Shown piece after piece: positions 34,461 to 46,202 of a stretch of DNA of 64,000 nt. The notes below the pieces were generated by a model, which saw only the letters and a program-made list of their open reading frames with translations, was not told the DNA's origin and ran no database searches. The stretch comes from Paraphysomonas bandaiensis (Eukaryota > Chrysophyceae). Each line of letters begins with the position of its first letter. Position 1 is the first letter of the stretch. The stretch spans positions 81,344-145,343 of the forward strand of contig CBFFRP010000096.1 in assembly GCA_965644295.1 (NCBI GenBank), read 5' to 3'. The position numbers and the translations under genes were made by a program.

Positions 34461-35090
34461 CTATCGCTTCGATCTTTTAGAGCCAGGTGCTGCGCTTCCC
34501 TTGCGACCATAGGATTCCTGTCCGTCTTTTCCACTTCTATTGTGCTTGTTGTTGCGTTTGTTTACAGTTCTCATGTGTATTATCTTATTTGCTTTCTTCA
34601 TTGCACGATCTAAGGGTGTTATAACTTTGGAACGCTTATGGTTTGTAGATTGAGTAGTACATGATTCTTCGTCCATCTGTTCAGCAATATTGGAATCGAT
34701 AACAACAGACACCTCACCACCAAACATTTCTGTCGTCCTTTCATCCGTAAAAGTTACATCTACTGCATCACCCTCTGTTTCTGTTTTATTCTCTACTTCA
34801 GAAACTGTGTCGTCTTCAGTAGCCTTCACTATATTCTTCATTCTTTTCTCCCGTGCCTGCTTTTTATCCTTAAGAACCTGCATTGCAACTCCGAATTGCC
34901 TGCGCTCTTTCTTTCTCTGACGAAATCCTGTTAAGTAACTAGCTCTAGCTTCTTCATCAAATACAACTTCTTTCTTTTTCCCAACATGAGCATTATATTT
35001 TGCCTTCGCTGTTTTCTTTGCAAGCCGTCTCTCTCTTTTTTCTCGACTCTTCTTATTATCTCGACCTCCTAATCCATGATCGATACCCAT
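34461..35090 (-). CDS. NOL12: NOL12/Rrp17-family nucleolar protein
   Basis: Single exon of 209 aa. The family signature is near the N-terminus (residues ~40-85): VVFDEEARASYLTGFRQRKK, then ERRQFGVAMQVLKDKKQARE, matching the 'FDE-x-R-x-x-YLTGF-x-KRK-x-ER' block of NOL12 in animals and Rrp17 in yeast. Yeast Rrp17 is a 5'-3' exonuclease in 27S pre-rRNA processing; the metazoan protein binds RNA in the nucleolus. The start MGIDHGLGGRDNKKSREKRE and the Lys/Arg-rich C-terminus provide nucleolar-type basic tracts, and the central ~60 residues are acidic and probably disordered. The length is typical. Confidence 0.85.
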   Translation of the reverse strand: MGIDHGLGGRDNKKSREKRERRLAKKTAKAKYNAHVGKKKEVVFDEEARASYLTGFRQRKKERRQFGVAMQVLKDKKQAREKRMKNIVKATEDDTVSEVENKTETEGDAVDVTFTDERTTEMFGGEVSVVIDSNIAEQMDEESCTTQSTNHKRSKVITPLDRAMKKANKIIHMRTVNKRNNKHNRSGKDGQESYGRKGSAAPGSKRSKR

Positions 35091-35541
35091 ATTCAGTTAA
35101 TACTATTAATTAAATCACTCTTCTTATACACTAATTAGTTATAACACTGATTGGGAGCTCTGAATAACTAGCTAGACTGCTCATGCATGTGTGTGGTGGT
35201 TCCACATATATATGGATGAGAAGGGGACTGCTATTTATATGGACATAAAACCCTGTCATCAGCTGCCCATACGAAAAATCAGTTCCATATGGATAGTAAA
35301 ATTGTGGTATTTTATATTTTCTGATTAGAATATTGGGGTTTATTAGAGAAATTTAGTATTCTTGTACGAAAAGGGTAGGAATTCCAAGGCCCGTTGATAT
35401 ATTTAAAATCTTGAGCATCAGATTCTGGACTCATATGTGTATATGAAGTGAAGTGAAGTGAAGTGAATGGCAGTATGTGAAGTGCTAGTGTTGAATATGC
35501 ATATAGAGATGCTGTAGAGGTCTACTGGTCGTGTAGAGGCT
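35091..35541. other. Divergent intergenic region
   Basis: Between NOL12 (-) and the helicase (+). Contains a short gaagt tandem at 35444-35466 and nothing else recognisable. Confidence 0.5.
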
Positions 35542-38500
35542 ATGGAGGTATGTCAGTATATATATATATATCTGCATCAGACATAACAAGGACATACAGC
35601 CAAACCCAGTTGACGTTTCGATTGATCTGTCATTCTTGATCCCTTCGAGTCCATGTGCTGCTCATCAAGAGAGCTCCTTGTCAACAGAGAGGAGCGAGAG
35701 AGACAAAGAGAATGTATCTGATACTGTTACTGCCAATAGTCAAACAGTGTCGGTTAATGAGAGTCCTGTGGGCGATTGCTGTCCCTCTGTTCCTCATCAG
35801 ATGAGCCCGACAGGAGATGTGTTGATACAACAGATGCCTAGTAGTAATGTGGTGTCAGAGACTCAGATATGCAAACCGAATCATAACAATCTGTGTGGGC
35901 TCGATCAATTGAGTGACAGCAACTCCAGTCACCCTGCCCCACCAAGCTCTGGTACGACTCAACAGGACAGTAATCGAGTGATAACCCGGAGCCTTGGAAC
36001 CTGGACTTTTAATAAAAGAAAAAGAAAGCGGTGCGATATGAATCGTGCTGTGTATGGATTTAACTATGGTTTGATGTATGCAGGGTATATATTTCTCTCA
36101 CGGGAAAGAAGCTCTGCGGCCCTGCTGCTATGCGACAGTGTCGTGAGGATAGAAAAAGCAGTGGTCACCCAGCTCAGGCAGCGAGGGCACACCTTGCGGA
36201 GGTTGGTGCATATATATATTTCCTTAATTCGCGGTTTTAGTTTTTATACCTGATATTTCTCAGCACGTTCGATTATCATGTCCCAATGCAGCATCACTCA
36301 GGTGGGGTGTAATACTTTGCTTCTGAATGTCTGTTGATAGTCAATGTTCAGTCTTGTTGAGTGGGGACTTCCCCCTGTCACAGTATCGCGGTATGCTGCA
36401 GCTGGAGTTTATTCACTCTTTCCGTGGCAAGCGCAGTGTCTTTTCTGTGAGGACGCAGAGGGTGGAAAACAGCCATTATCAGGAGGGAATCTAATATATA
36501 CAGCACCTACCAGGTATTACGCTTTCTCAGACATGTGTATTGCCTATTTACTGATGCTGTTTTTTTCTACTGTTTCATATTCAGTGGGGGAAAGACCCTT
36601 GTCTCTGAGCTTCTAATGTTGCGGCGGCTAGGCGCGGCCATGGAAAATGCAGGAGCAGCAAACGGCACTATACTCTTTGTGGTACCATTTATTTCACTGG
36701 CAGAGGTGTGTAAACTTTTTTATTTTTGTATTCTCACTACTGTCTACATATATATCTTCACCGATATATATTGAATAGTATTGATTAAGTAGCATATATA
36801 CTACCAAATGCAACTGTACACCAGTACTCCTCAGTTTTCAAACTGCAGTGTGACCGTGACACCTCAGGAAAAGGCAGCATACTTTCAAGAAATGTGGGCA
36901 GACCTCTTTATTGGTGTCAGAACCTTTCACGGCGAAGATGATGGTGACGTGCTATGCATTGTATGTCAGTGTCACTAATGTGCCTTTCTCTCCTCTGTTT
37001 GATGCAGGGGCAACACTGACAGATGATGTGGATGTGGCTGTGTGCACCATTGAGAGAGCAAATGTGCTGTTGAATCAGTTATTAGATGATGGGGAGCAGA
37101 ACAGGTTGCTAATGGTGGTTGTGGATGAGTTACATTTAGTCAGCGACTCCCGCCGTGGATTTATTCTTGAAGTCTTGTTGTCAAAGGTATTATACGTACC
37201 TGATACTGTGCGTAGGTTGACTAACCTGTGTGTGTAGATAAGATACACTGTTGGACCAGATGTTCAATTGGTGGCCATGTCTGCGACGCTACCCAGTGTT
37301 GAAGATTTAGCTGTGTGGCTTGGAGCATCGCTCTTCTCTACGTTATTCAGACCGGTGAATTTACAAACTAGGGTATGTTGTGGACGGCAGGTCTATCGCG
37401 TAAGCGATGATGGAGACCAAGAGAGCAAACTAGTGTTAGACCGCACCGTGGATCCAGCGACGGAGACTGATGAGGATGGGTTTCTTTCACTTTGTGACGA
37501 GACATTGAGGCTAGGAAAGAGTTTGATGGTGTTCTGTTCTTCGAAAAAGAGGTATAAATTCGACTGTTCATGTATTATATGATCTAATACGTTCGACAGG
37601 TGCGAGATGTGTGTGGAAAGAATCTGTGAGCTTCTGGAGCGGAGAGTGGAGGAGAAAGAGCGGACGCTACGAATTGTGATAAATGAGAAGCGTGTGAATA
37701 TGTTGGATGAATTGCGACAGACTCCGGTGGGCTTGTGTTCTGTACTTCGTCGTTCTGTGCTACAAGGAGTAGCCTATCATCATGCTGGACTCACTCTAGA
37801 TGAAAGGAAGGTGAGAAATGCAGTCGTCAAATGTACCGTCATAAACATGCGACAGATATTAGAGCAGGGCTATCGCAATGGAGTTATATCAGTTCTCTGC
37901 ACGACCAGTACTCTGTCCGCTGGGGTATGGGTGCACATAGAGTAGTTTAAATTAGACTAACTCGTTGACTTTCATAGGTTAATCTTCCTGCCCACCGTGT
38001 CATTGTACGATCTCCGATTATGGGAAATGTAAACCTTTCAGTCGCCGCATTCCGGCAGATGTGTGGGAGAGCAGGACGTATGAACCTTGACACCGAGGTA
38101 TAGTGCACACATGTCGCTAACTATGTAGCTCAAAGGTATTGGACCGCTCAGGGTGAGGCTATTTTGATGGTGTCAAACACTCGTCAGCAGAGAGACCTCG
38201 CTGTCCATTTAGTCTCAGCTCCTTTGGATGCTTTGAAGTCGTCACTAAATAACGCCTCGGGTGGTGGAATCGAAAAACTCTTACTGGAAATGGTGTATTG
38301 TCGAAAGATACAATCTCCAGCGGAGGTACATCATATGGCTGTGATATTTTCTCTATTCCGATGTTTGTGACATAGGTTGATACATTTATGAAGTGCACTC
38401 TGCTGTCGGTGCAACGCTCATCGAGTGAGGTATGTTTTTTGTTTGGTATTGCATCATCTATAATAGTGTGGTGTAGATAAATGTTTGGGTGAAGAATGCC

Positions 38501-39795
38501 ATGGAGTTTCTCCTTTCACAACAGTTTGTGGTGCTCAGCAACGATACCTCCTCTGAAACCCGCAGTTGTACTGAGTACCTAAGGGCAACCCCCCTTGGCA
38601 AGGCAACAGCTCTTTCCGGTATTGCACCTAGAGATGCAGTTGTGGTACTTGCTTCCCTCACACAAGCCAGACGCTCGCTGATTTTACAATCTGGTTTTCA
38701 CGCTGTGTTTCTCGTGACTCCACCATCGCCATCTGTTGAGCCGTGCTGGAGTGAATATGAACGAATGTTGGATGGGTTTCTCACAGAGTATCCAGTATGG
38801 TCTCTCCGTGTTATACCTTATGCCAGTTAATATTAGTGCAGGATGTGCAGCTTGTTTGTGATCTATTAAAAGTACGCAGAGGAGACTTATGTGCTTTTAA
38901 AAGAAATCCTCCGAAATATGGTTGCACTAAGCCACAGGTCATATTTCGGTAGCACGTTGTACTTAACGTTAATGTGTTCAGTAGACCTGCTTCTACAGAA
39001 GGTTGTATTCTGCGATCCTACTTTTTAGTCTGATACAAGAAATGCCATTGAATAAGGTGGATTATTTTTTCTATGCATTTTATAATTTTAACTTCTTTCT
39101 TACAGGTATGTCTCTCTGTCAATGTACAGAGGGGACAGCTTCAGCAGCTCCAAAAAGATGCCGCTGCCTTCTGCGGCATGGTGAGCGATGGATGTCTTTC
39201 TATACGATGTCTCACCTACTATTTAGGTATCTAATTTCTGTAGGAACTTGAATTGGAACAGTTTGTCGTGTGTTCTTGAAACCTATAGCGGACGACTCTC
39301 TTTCGGTGTGCGGCCCGAGCTCCTTCCTTTGACGAGATTGGGGACAGAGGTGCCTGTATGAGTGGCCCACTTCAATTATTTTGACTTTTTACATAAGATG
39401 CCCGGGTTCAGAGCGAGAGCTTTTTATCGGAGTGGTATTCAGTCACCAGAAGACCTGCTACGCACTGATCCAAGTGTTTTGTGTAGCATATTGGTAAATG
39501 ATTTGGCTACGCTCTGATTTGTTTTATATAAAGTGTAGATGGATTGCTTGCCCTATGAAGACAAAGATCCAATCTTGGCGTCAACTGGTAATCAGCGTAT
39601 GGGTGATGGGAACATGTCGACACGTAAGTCAGGGAAGGAAGAGAACTGTTTGAGATTAGTCGCAAGAATTTTGCATAGGTTGGTTTCTTCATATATCTGT
39701 GGCTAGTGTGATATTGTTTTTCCAGTGCGCGGAAAGCTGTACGAGATGAGGTATCAGCTTTAAATAGAGAAAGTGTACATAGTAGTAGTATGTAA
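35542..39795 (+). CDS. POLQ/HELQ-type superfamily 2 DNA helicase
   Basis: About 20 exons, roughly 1,000 aa. Early exons as read: 35542-35547 (only Met-Glu), 35591-36205, 36264-36301, 36352-36513, 36585-36705, 36868-36943, 37008-37186, 37238-37551, 37600-37810, 37856-37924, 37978-38097, 38152-38325, 38376-38429, 38477-38794; later ones are less certain. After a ~200-residue disordered N-terminus comes an SF2 helicase: Walker A TAPTSGGKTLVSE (split by an intron), motif II DELH, motif III SATLP, STLSAGVNLPAHRVI, and motif VI QMCGRAGR. The C-terminal part (WNSLSCVLETYSGRLSFGV, then MPGFRARAFYRSGIQSPEDL) is the ratchet and helix-hairpin-helix region of POLQ and HELQ. These helicases act in microhomology end joining or replication-coupled repair. 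The gene ends with ARKAVRDEVSALNRES and no polymerase domain follows. Confidence 0.88.
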
Positions 39796-40508
39796 GACTA
39801 ATGCTGAGTTATACGAAATACAAGACACGTTAGGAGCATCGAAACAATGAATTTAAACTAAATGTAAACATTAAGACTGTATAAATAATTCGATTAATAT
39901 GAGATGTGTTTTTATCGCCCTTTCATATTTGGGTTACAAGAGCACTATATACAAATCATAACTACATAACTACAGATTCGTCAACCTAGAGCAGGGCCAG
40001 GTAACAGTTAAAGGTAATAGCATTAACGGCTATTAATGGTAATGTTATTATAATTGCCAGGAACTGGGCACCCATTAATGGCATTTACTATAGTACTGGG
40101 TACTTGATATATTGATTATTGATATATGCGATACATAGCATTAAGTGTTTCTAAAATATAGTATACGAAATCGTGATGTAAAATTGTGAAATATATTGAT
40201 GTATTAAAATGTATTGTATTGCTCATTGAGGTTCACTCTGTTTGGCATATAAAATTGAGAATCAATGTTAGGAAACAGAAATATTGCTGCAAAATTATAT
40301 CAAAAAACAGTTGTTACGTTTTACTACGTATGAAGCAATCATTTCAACACTTCCTGAGTGTATCGTTCCGCACGCTCGAAATATGCACTTTACGTATTGA
40401 TGACTGTACTGAATTAATATATTTTCTGTTCACGATGCATACCTATCACTATTACAACATAAACTGATTCGAAAATAAACCAGAAAACACAATCATCACA
40501 TGTCCCAT
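39796..40508. other. Convergent intergenic region, AT-rich
   Basis: Between the helicase (+) and p24 (-) 3' ends. A plus-strand open frame at 40186-40467 has biased composition without recognisable features, so I do not call it. Confidence 0.5.
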
Positions 40509-41394
40509 TTATATGACCTTGGTCGATTTGAAGAAAAATTTCAAATGACGCGCCTGAAACACTCCAGCAAGGAGCAAAATTCCAATCTAGAATTCATATT
40601 ACACAACGTATAAGATGAGCACGTAGTGGTAACAATCAAGAAATCGAATCACCTGGACCATTGGAAACCAAAGAGCGGCGCTGTTCATGGCCTCGGTCTC
40701 CTCATGAAACTCCACCTCCTTATGCTGTATTTCCCACCCATATATTACTACAGCTTTTCTTATTATGTTATAAATCCCCTTACCTTCATGTAATCCGCTT
40801 CATTCAATATCCTGAAAATATAGACATGATACGCATCAGCATTGCAACCACACACTTACAAACTCATTTCATCATTAATCTTCCGCATTTCTAAGTTTAT
40901 TGGTTCAACGTTTTGATCCTTAGCTAGTTGTTCATAGTGTTCAGCATCATGACCATACTCTATAGTCAGTTGGAAGCGCTACATGACGAATTAGGTGTGC
41001 GATGTAGACAGGGCAGAACATATCACATACCGTTACACGATCCTTAGCTGGCTTCTGTGAGAAACAAAGAGTATGAAACCCATCTCCTGCTGTTTCATAG
41101 TCGATGTGACCACTCTCTTTTAATATCTTTTGTTTTATACGAGCCTCTGCATTCACAACAGCACCAGAGAACAACTCAAACTCCACTTCATCGCCTTTAT
41201 CGAGCACTTCATATGAGAATGTCATAGGAGTGGAATCAGGCTGCTCGATGTAGAAGCACTTCTTCTTCTCCTGTATATGAATGTATAAGTGTCAGCAGGA
41301 GAGTGTGTGATGTACATACAGAGTTGACGAGGAAGTAGAGGGACTGACAGACCGGCAACAGACATGATACAAGCAGAATAATACTGCACTTCAT
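40509..41394 (-). CDS. p24/TMED-family transmembrane cargo receptor
   Basis: Six minus-strand exons (41394-41320, 41270-41031, 40978-40860, 40811-40784, 40718-40653, 40586-40509) encode 201 aa, the normal p24 size. p24 proteins cycle between ER and Golgi in COPII/COPI vesicles and help select cargo such as GPI-anchored proteins. In order: a signal peptide (MKCSIILLVSCLLPVCQS), the GOLD domain (KKCFYIEQPDSTPMTFSYEV to GFHTLCFSQKPAKDR), a coiled-coil stalk (QLTIEYGHDAEHYEQLAKDQ), a TM helix (FPMVQIGILLLAGVFQ) and a short cytosolic tail RHLKFFFKSTKVI. The tail has the expected Phe-Phe for COPII; its lysines form only a loose COPI-type signal. An intron interrupts the TM coding region, and removing it restores the helix. 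The subfamily is not assigned. Confidence 0.93.
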
Positions 41395-41510
41395 TCTTCT
41401 CACTACTGTATGACAGTATGGTGAGATTATATCAAATCACTGAACAACACCCGAACTCAGATATACACTGCAAGAAACATCCCACAAACTAAACACACAC
41501 GCATACCGCA

Positions 41511-41921
41511 TACATACATACATACATACATACATACATACATACATACATACATACATACATACATACATACATACATACATACATACATACATACATA
41601 CATACATACATACATACATACATACATACATACATACATACATACATACATACATACATACATACATACATACATACATACATACATACATACATACATA
41701 CATACATACATACATACATACATACATACATACATACATACATGCATACATACATACATACATACATACATACATACATACATACATACATACATACATA
41801 CATACATACATACATACATACATACATACATACATACATACATACATACATACATACATACATACATACATACATACATACATACATACATACATACATA
41901 CATACATACATACATACATAC
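41511..41921. repeat. (CATA)n microsatellite, ~410 bp
   Basis: Pure tetranucleotide array apart from one CATG unit near 41741-41745. It is the reverse-complement motif of the array at 8103-8363. Open frames across it are artefacts of the repeat. Confidence 0.98.
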
Positions 41922-42257
41922 AGCAGAATACCGTAGTTGTGATTCAGTTGTGATTTCAGATGTAGTGTATCTGGGTTTTCGCTGCTGGTTTAAAAATACT
42001 GGAGTTTTGAATAAAATCAACCTATTCTACATATACAATCATAAAAAATTCAATTTCTATATAAAAACCTTCTAATTATTTAAAAAAGTTTTGTACGGTT
42101 AAGTTCATATATAACAAGCTTCAAAAATATTTCTATAGAGAACATACCTCTGTGTGTGTTCTCTATGAATATCCCTGTATAGACCATAGCACACTATACA
42201 GTCATGATAGTCGAATAAATCAGATTGATTCATTCTTTCTATAGTATCAGACGATTG
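41922..42257. other. Upstream region of the F-box-CDK-cyclin gene
   Basis: AT-rich with no open frame. A short inverted repeat around 42132-42170 (atagagaacata...tgtgttctctat) could form a hairpin ~90-125 bp before the start codon. Confidence 0.4.
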
Positions 42258-45150
42258 ATGCCTCCTGCACGGAAGAAGTTTCGAGGTAATTCATTCTGTC
42301 ATATGATTTATAGAGTCGTATACTGATCTGCTCGTATACCAGCCGCTGCTATTCGATCTGGATACTCATCAGCATCTAAACGAGGTAAAACAATTCATTT
42401 TATTACTGTATTTGTCTTATACGGCTGTGTAGATGCGGCATGTTTGATACCAACCCGCTCTGAGTCTCCACAATCGAATGCACTGTTTCAAAATTATGGG
42501 AATATAACTCCTCGAAAGAAAGTCAGAAGACGATCAATACGCAATAAAGTTCACTGTCAATCTGCTTTACTTACACTTCCTGATGCTTTGTTGGTCTATA
42601 TATTTTCTTTCTTCGTCTGTCCCAATGGTTTGGATATGGATAATTTCCATAACATTCAAGCCGTGAACTCTAAATGTCGAGCTCTCATAAATTCTCCAGT
42701 CATATGGCGTTTTATTCCAATTATTCAGCCTGGAGGAGCACTAAACATAAATGCATTTTTTCTTGTGAAAATGAAAAACAAAGGCACTGAGGGTACCTGC
42801 TACCATACCAGGAGGAGAAGTGACCAGGCAGAAGTAGCTCTGAAGCGGGCGAGGGTTTATCCTGATGTGAGTAACATACTTAATTCTATTTGTCATTCAT
42901 ATTAGCAACGTGTTGTGAGCAGAACGAAGGTGTTCCGTACTACATGATGAGGGAAATATCCGCTCTGAAGAAGCTATCACATCCCAACATCTGCTCACTA
43001 GACCTTGTGAATCTGAGTGACTTTAAACTCTACTTGGGTTTCCGTTATGTAGAGCTTACTCTCCATGATTTGTTATATCCCCCGTCTACATCCGTAGCTC
43101 CCGTAAAGGCAAGCAAGGCTCAGACTCGTGAACTTATGAAGCAACTTGGCGGAGCAGTGGCCTACTGTCATCGGCGAGGAGTTCTGCATAGAAATCTCAA
43201 GCCGAAGCACCTCCTGCTCATTCCGGGTCCAGTCGCAAATGATCCTCTAGGTATGTTTTTTTAAATCCACAAATTATTGATCACTCTCCATGATGGTACA
43301 GAGGGTGCACGCATTCTTCTTTCTGACTTTGCTCTTGTGCGAATGATGAGCAACCCTCCTAAGCGCCTGACATCGGAGGTAATAACTCTCTGGTACCGTC
43401 CCCCTGAAATCCTCATGGGACAGAATAACTACACCGCTGCTGTTGACGTATGGTCGATGGGGTGTATCTTCGCTGAGCTGTTACAAGGCAAGGCATTGTT
43501 CGAGGGACTCTGTGAAGTGGATCAAATATTTCAGATATTTCGAACGCTGGGAACCCCAACCACAGATGTATGGGATGAGTTTAAAAGTATGCCCTACTAT
43601 CAGGACCCTCTTTTTCCGGACTGGCAAAAGGTGGGTATTAGTGCCAACACGGTGCTGTGAGATGATGCTTATTCGTGTTTTATGTAGTCGCGTTTGTGGA
43701 ATATGGTAAGGAATGCCACTGCTGTGGAGTTCGATTTGCTTTCTCAGTGCCTTGTGTACGACCCAAGAAAGCGACTCTCCGCTGCAGAGTTTCTCGGTCA
43801 CGTCTACTTCATCGACTCTGATACGTCAGGTAGAAGCTTCTATCGTTACTTCACCATGTTTTTAATTTATAAATTGTTAATTGCAGATTCAACTCCTGCG
43901 AACGATATTATATTGGAATCACCAGGAATTGAATTGTGTGCCGATGGTATGGAAATAATTTTTTTCCTTCTGTATACTAACATGTATCAACTGTATCACT
44001 ACAGCCCTCGTCAATGTACACAAAACCACCCTCCCACACTACGCTTTTTTGCGATCACTAGAGCCCGGTGCAGTTGCCTCTTGCACTAACCACGATGGAA
44101 ATAGGCCCGGAGCGAATGCAATGGGCACAAGTATTACTGATAAAAGAGGGGATCTCGTGTACTCTGAGGAAGATCTGTAAGTACTTAACATTATCGTGTA
44201 CTCGTAATTATTGCTTTTCTGCCAGCGAGGTACGGTCTAGGGCCGTAGAATGGGTCTTCCACGTTTCTGGAAGGCGACACGACTCTTCACTCTCTGTGCG
44301 CACTACGTACTTCGCGATAGCTCTTCTTGACGCGTTCTTCTGCTCAACAGCGGGTGATGCGAACAAAAAGGTTTGGACTGCAGTATCTACGTCTAGTATT
44401 GTGGGTGCGTGCTGCATGCATATCGCATCCAAGTGCGAGGATGTGTCGTACGCTGGCATCAGAGATATATCGCGTTCCTTAGATTTTGCGTAAGTTGTTG
44501 TTGCTCTTGTACCCTTCCATATCCTCTTACAGTTGTTTATGCTAGCTACGAGCCAGAAGAGTTCTTGTTGACCGAAGAAGTTATATTGAATACACTCCAG
44601 TTTGATTTTTATATTCCTACTGGTAAGTGCTGGGCTACTATATGATGAATATGCTCATGAAATGATGAAGTGATCGATTTCTTGGGTCTTTTTATGGAGT
44701 GTCTTCCTGAAATATATACGTTGGAGCAGCAGCGATCGCTCTGTCTGGTGAGCTGTATTGTAACTAAACCTTACCTTTAATTAATTATCGCGTAGTATCT
44801 GGGCGAGCTGTCCCTACTATTTACCATATGCATTAGATTCGCCCCCTCTCTGGTAGCAACCACGATTGTGTCATATGCTTTGGGATATACGTCGTCTGGG
44901 GAACGAAACAGGACAAAGGGAGTGTCCTGGGTAAGTTACTGATATTGTGACATCCGTATTTAAAAGCGTTTTTCAGCCTGACTCCCTAAAGAAGCTCTCT
45001 GGTTACTCTTACGAGGAAGATGTGGTCCCTTGTCTACAGTATGTGAGGGAGTCCCAGCGCCTGACTCCATTGCTTCCTTACGCTAGTGGTATTTATACGG
45101 ACTATTCATCCGCCGAAACTCACGGGGTAGCCAGATGGCCACCTCTTTAG
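42258..45150 (+). CDS. F-box / CDK-like pseudokinase / cyclin fusion protein
   Basis: Thirteen exons (42258-42285, 42343-42384, 42433-42866, 42923-43250, 43302-43630, 43688-43829, 43887-43946, 44005-44176, 44226-44489, 44546-44622, 44671-44747, 44796-44930, 44977-45150) join without a stop to 753 aa. An F-box (~69-118) reads LLTLPDALLVYIFSFF to SPVIWRFI. A CDK-like domain (~125-435) follows: VALKRARV keeps the ATP-binding Lys (K161), and NEGVPYYMMREISALKKL stands where CDKs have PSTAIRE. The catalytic HRD is HRN (257-259), the Mg-binding Asn of KPxN is His, and DFG is DFA. EVITLWYRPPEIL and DVWSMGCIFAELLQGKALF are CDK-typical. A cyclin fold (~513-720) has RSRAVEWVFHVSG, VGACCMHIASKCEDVSYAGI and EEVILNTLQFDFYIPT. 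F-boxes bind SKP1 in SCF ubiquitin ligases, so a scaffold that targets cell-cycle proteins is plausible. Lack of kinase activity is inferred. Confidence 0.85.
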
Positions 45151-45756
45151 ATAGTGCGTGGTTATTATCACATAGTTTTCACTCTGTGTTTGTCTGTGAA
45201 CTGTGTACAGTAGATATTCCCCATTGTTTGAATAGCATTAGGTAGATTGCATGCTGTGAAGTACTACTGATGTGGATTTGTACGGTGTCGTTGAATTGGG
45301 TTCAATGGCTGTACAATTTCATGATGAACGTGGCTCATGATAACTATATTCATTATATATATATATTATTCTGATTGATCCTCAGTTTCCTGTTCTTAAT
45401 TGAGAATTTAAAGTTAATATTTTGAAAATTGAATTAACTGGGTGGTCGGCGATGGAGCATGCCCAGTGAAATTTGAAACAGAAACATACTATCCCTTATA
45501 AAGAAAAAACGAATTTATTTAAAAAGTTTAAAATTTCCCCAGAGGTGCATAACGCATTCGTAATAATGAACTCTTGTATAGACGACCGCAGAACCGATGC
45601 ATGTCACTACTCAGACCAAAACTGGATGACTTTCTTGGCCCTCAAAGTCGGACTCGCACGTATTCGTGGTGGTGTTCTGGGGGATAAGTACCGGAGATAT
45701 TTCTTCTTGAAACTAACGTGAACCGCATATATAGTCAGTAGATAGTCAACTCTACC
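45151..45756. other. Intergenic with an unassigned short open frame
   Basis: An 82-aa plus-strand frame at 45473-45721 (NAFVIMNSCIDDRRTDACHY, then ALKVGLARIRGG) is directly upstream of a retroelement remnant. It may be decayed coding sequence. I do not recognise it and do not call it a gene. Confidence 0.4.
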
Positions 45757-46165
45757 TATGCCTGAGGCCCAAACGGTGCACTGAGACAACGCCACATTCC
45801 ACCTCACCACCCACCTCTCAGCACACACATCTAGCACTCGGTACACTCAGGACCTTAATATAGAACCTTGTACCTCAGAGCCTGGTGGAATCTCATCCCA
45901 AGGGGAGACCCCCTGCTAACACGCGCCAGTGAGTCCTAGGTCACACACACGATCATGGTGAAACTCACAATCAACATTAAGAATGGAAGTGGTCGCACCT
46001 TGGTGCTTGCGGCGACACACAAGCAGCTTCTGTAGCGCTAAATAGTAGGATAATAGAATTTGTGCTGATTAGTTATGGGTAGAGGTCAAAATAGCATGTC
46101 TAGCATTCATCTAGCCACAACATTGGTGCAGGTTTTTAACGCCTATTGCTAAATAATAATACTTT
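45757..46165 (+). mobile_element. Non-LTR retrotransposon 3' end (copy C)
   Basis: Aligns by eye with 10411-10815: shared ctcagcacacacatctag, ggtacactcaggaccttaat, gcttgcggcgacacacaagc (one base different) and the tail ttttaacgcctattgctaaa. Strongly 5'-truncated and non-coding. It shows the family is dispersed in this genome. Confidence 0.7.
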
Positions 46166-46202
46166 CTATATATTGTTCTGCCCACTCTTATCCTAATGCT
46201 TG

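Noticed and set aside
41437-42020. Minus-strand MYVC-repeat open frames of up to 187 aa
   Set aside because: Same artefact of the (CATA)n array.
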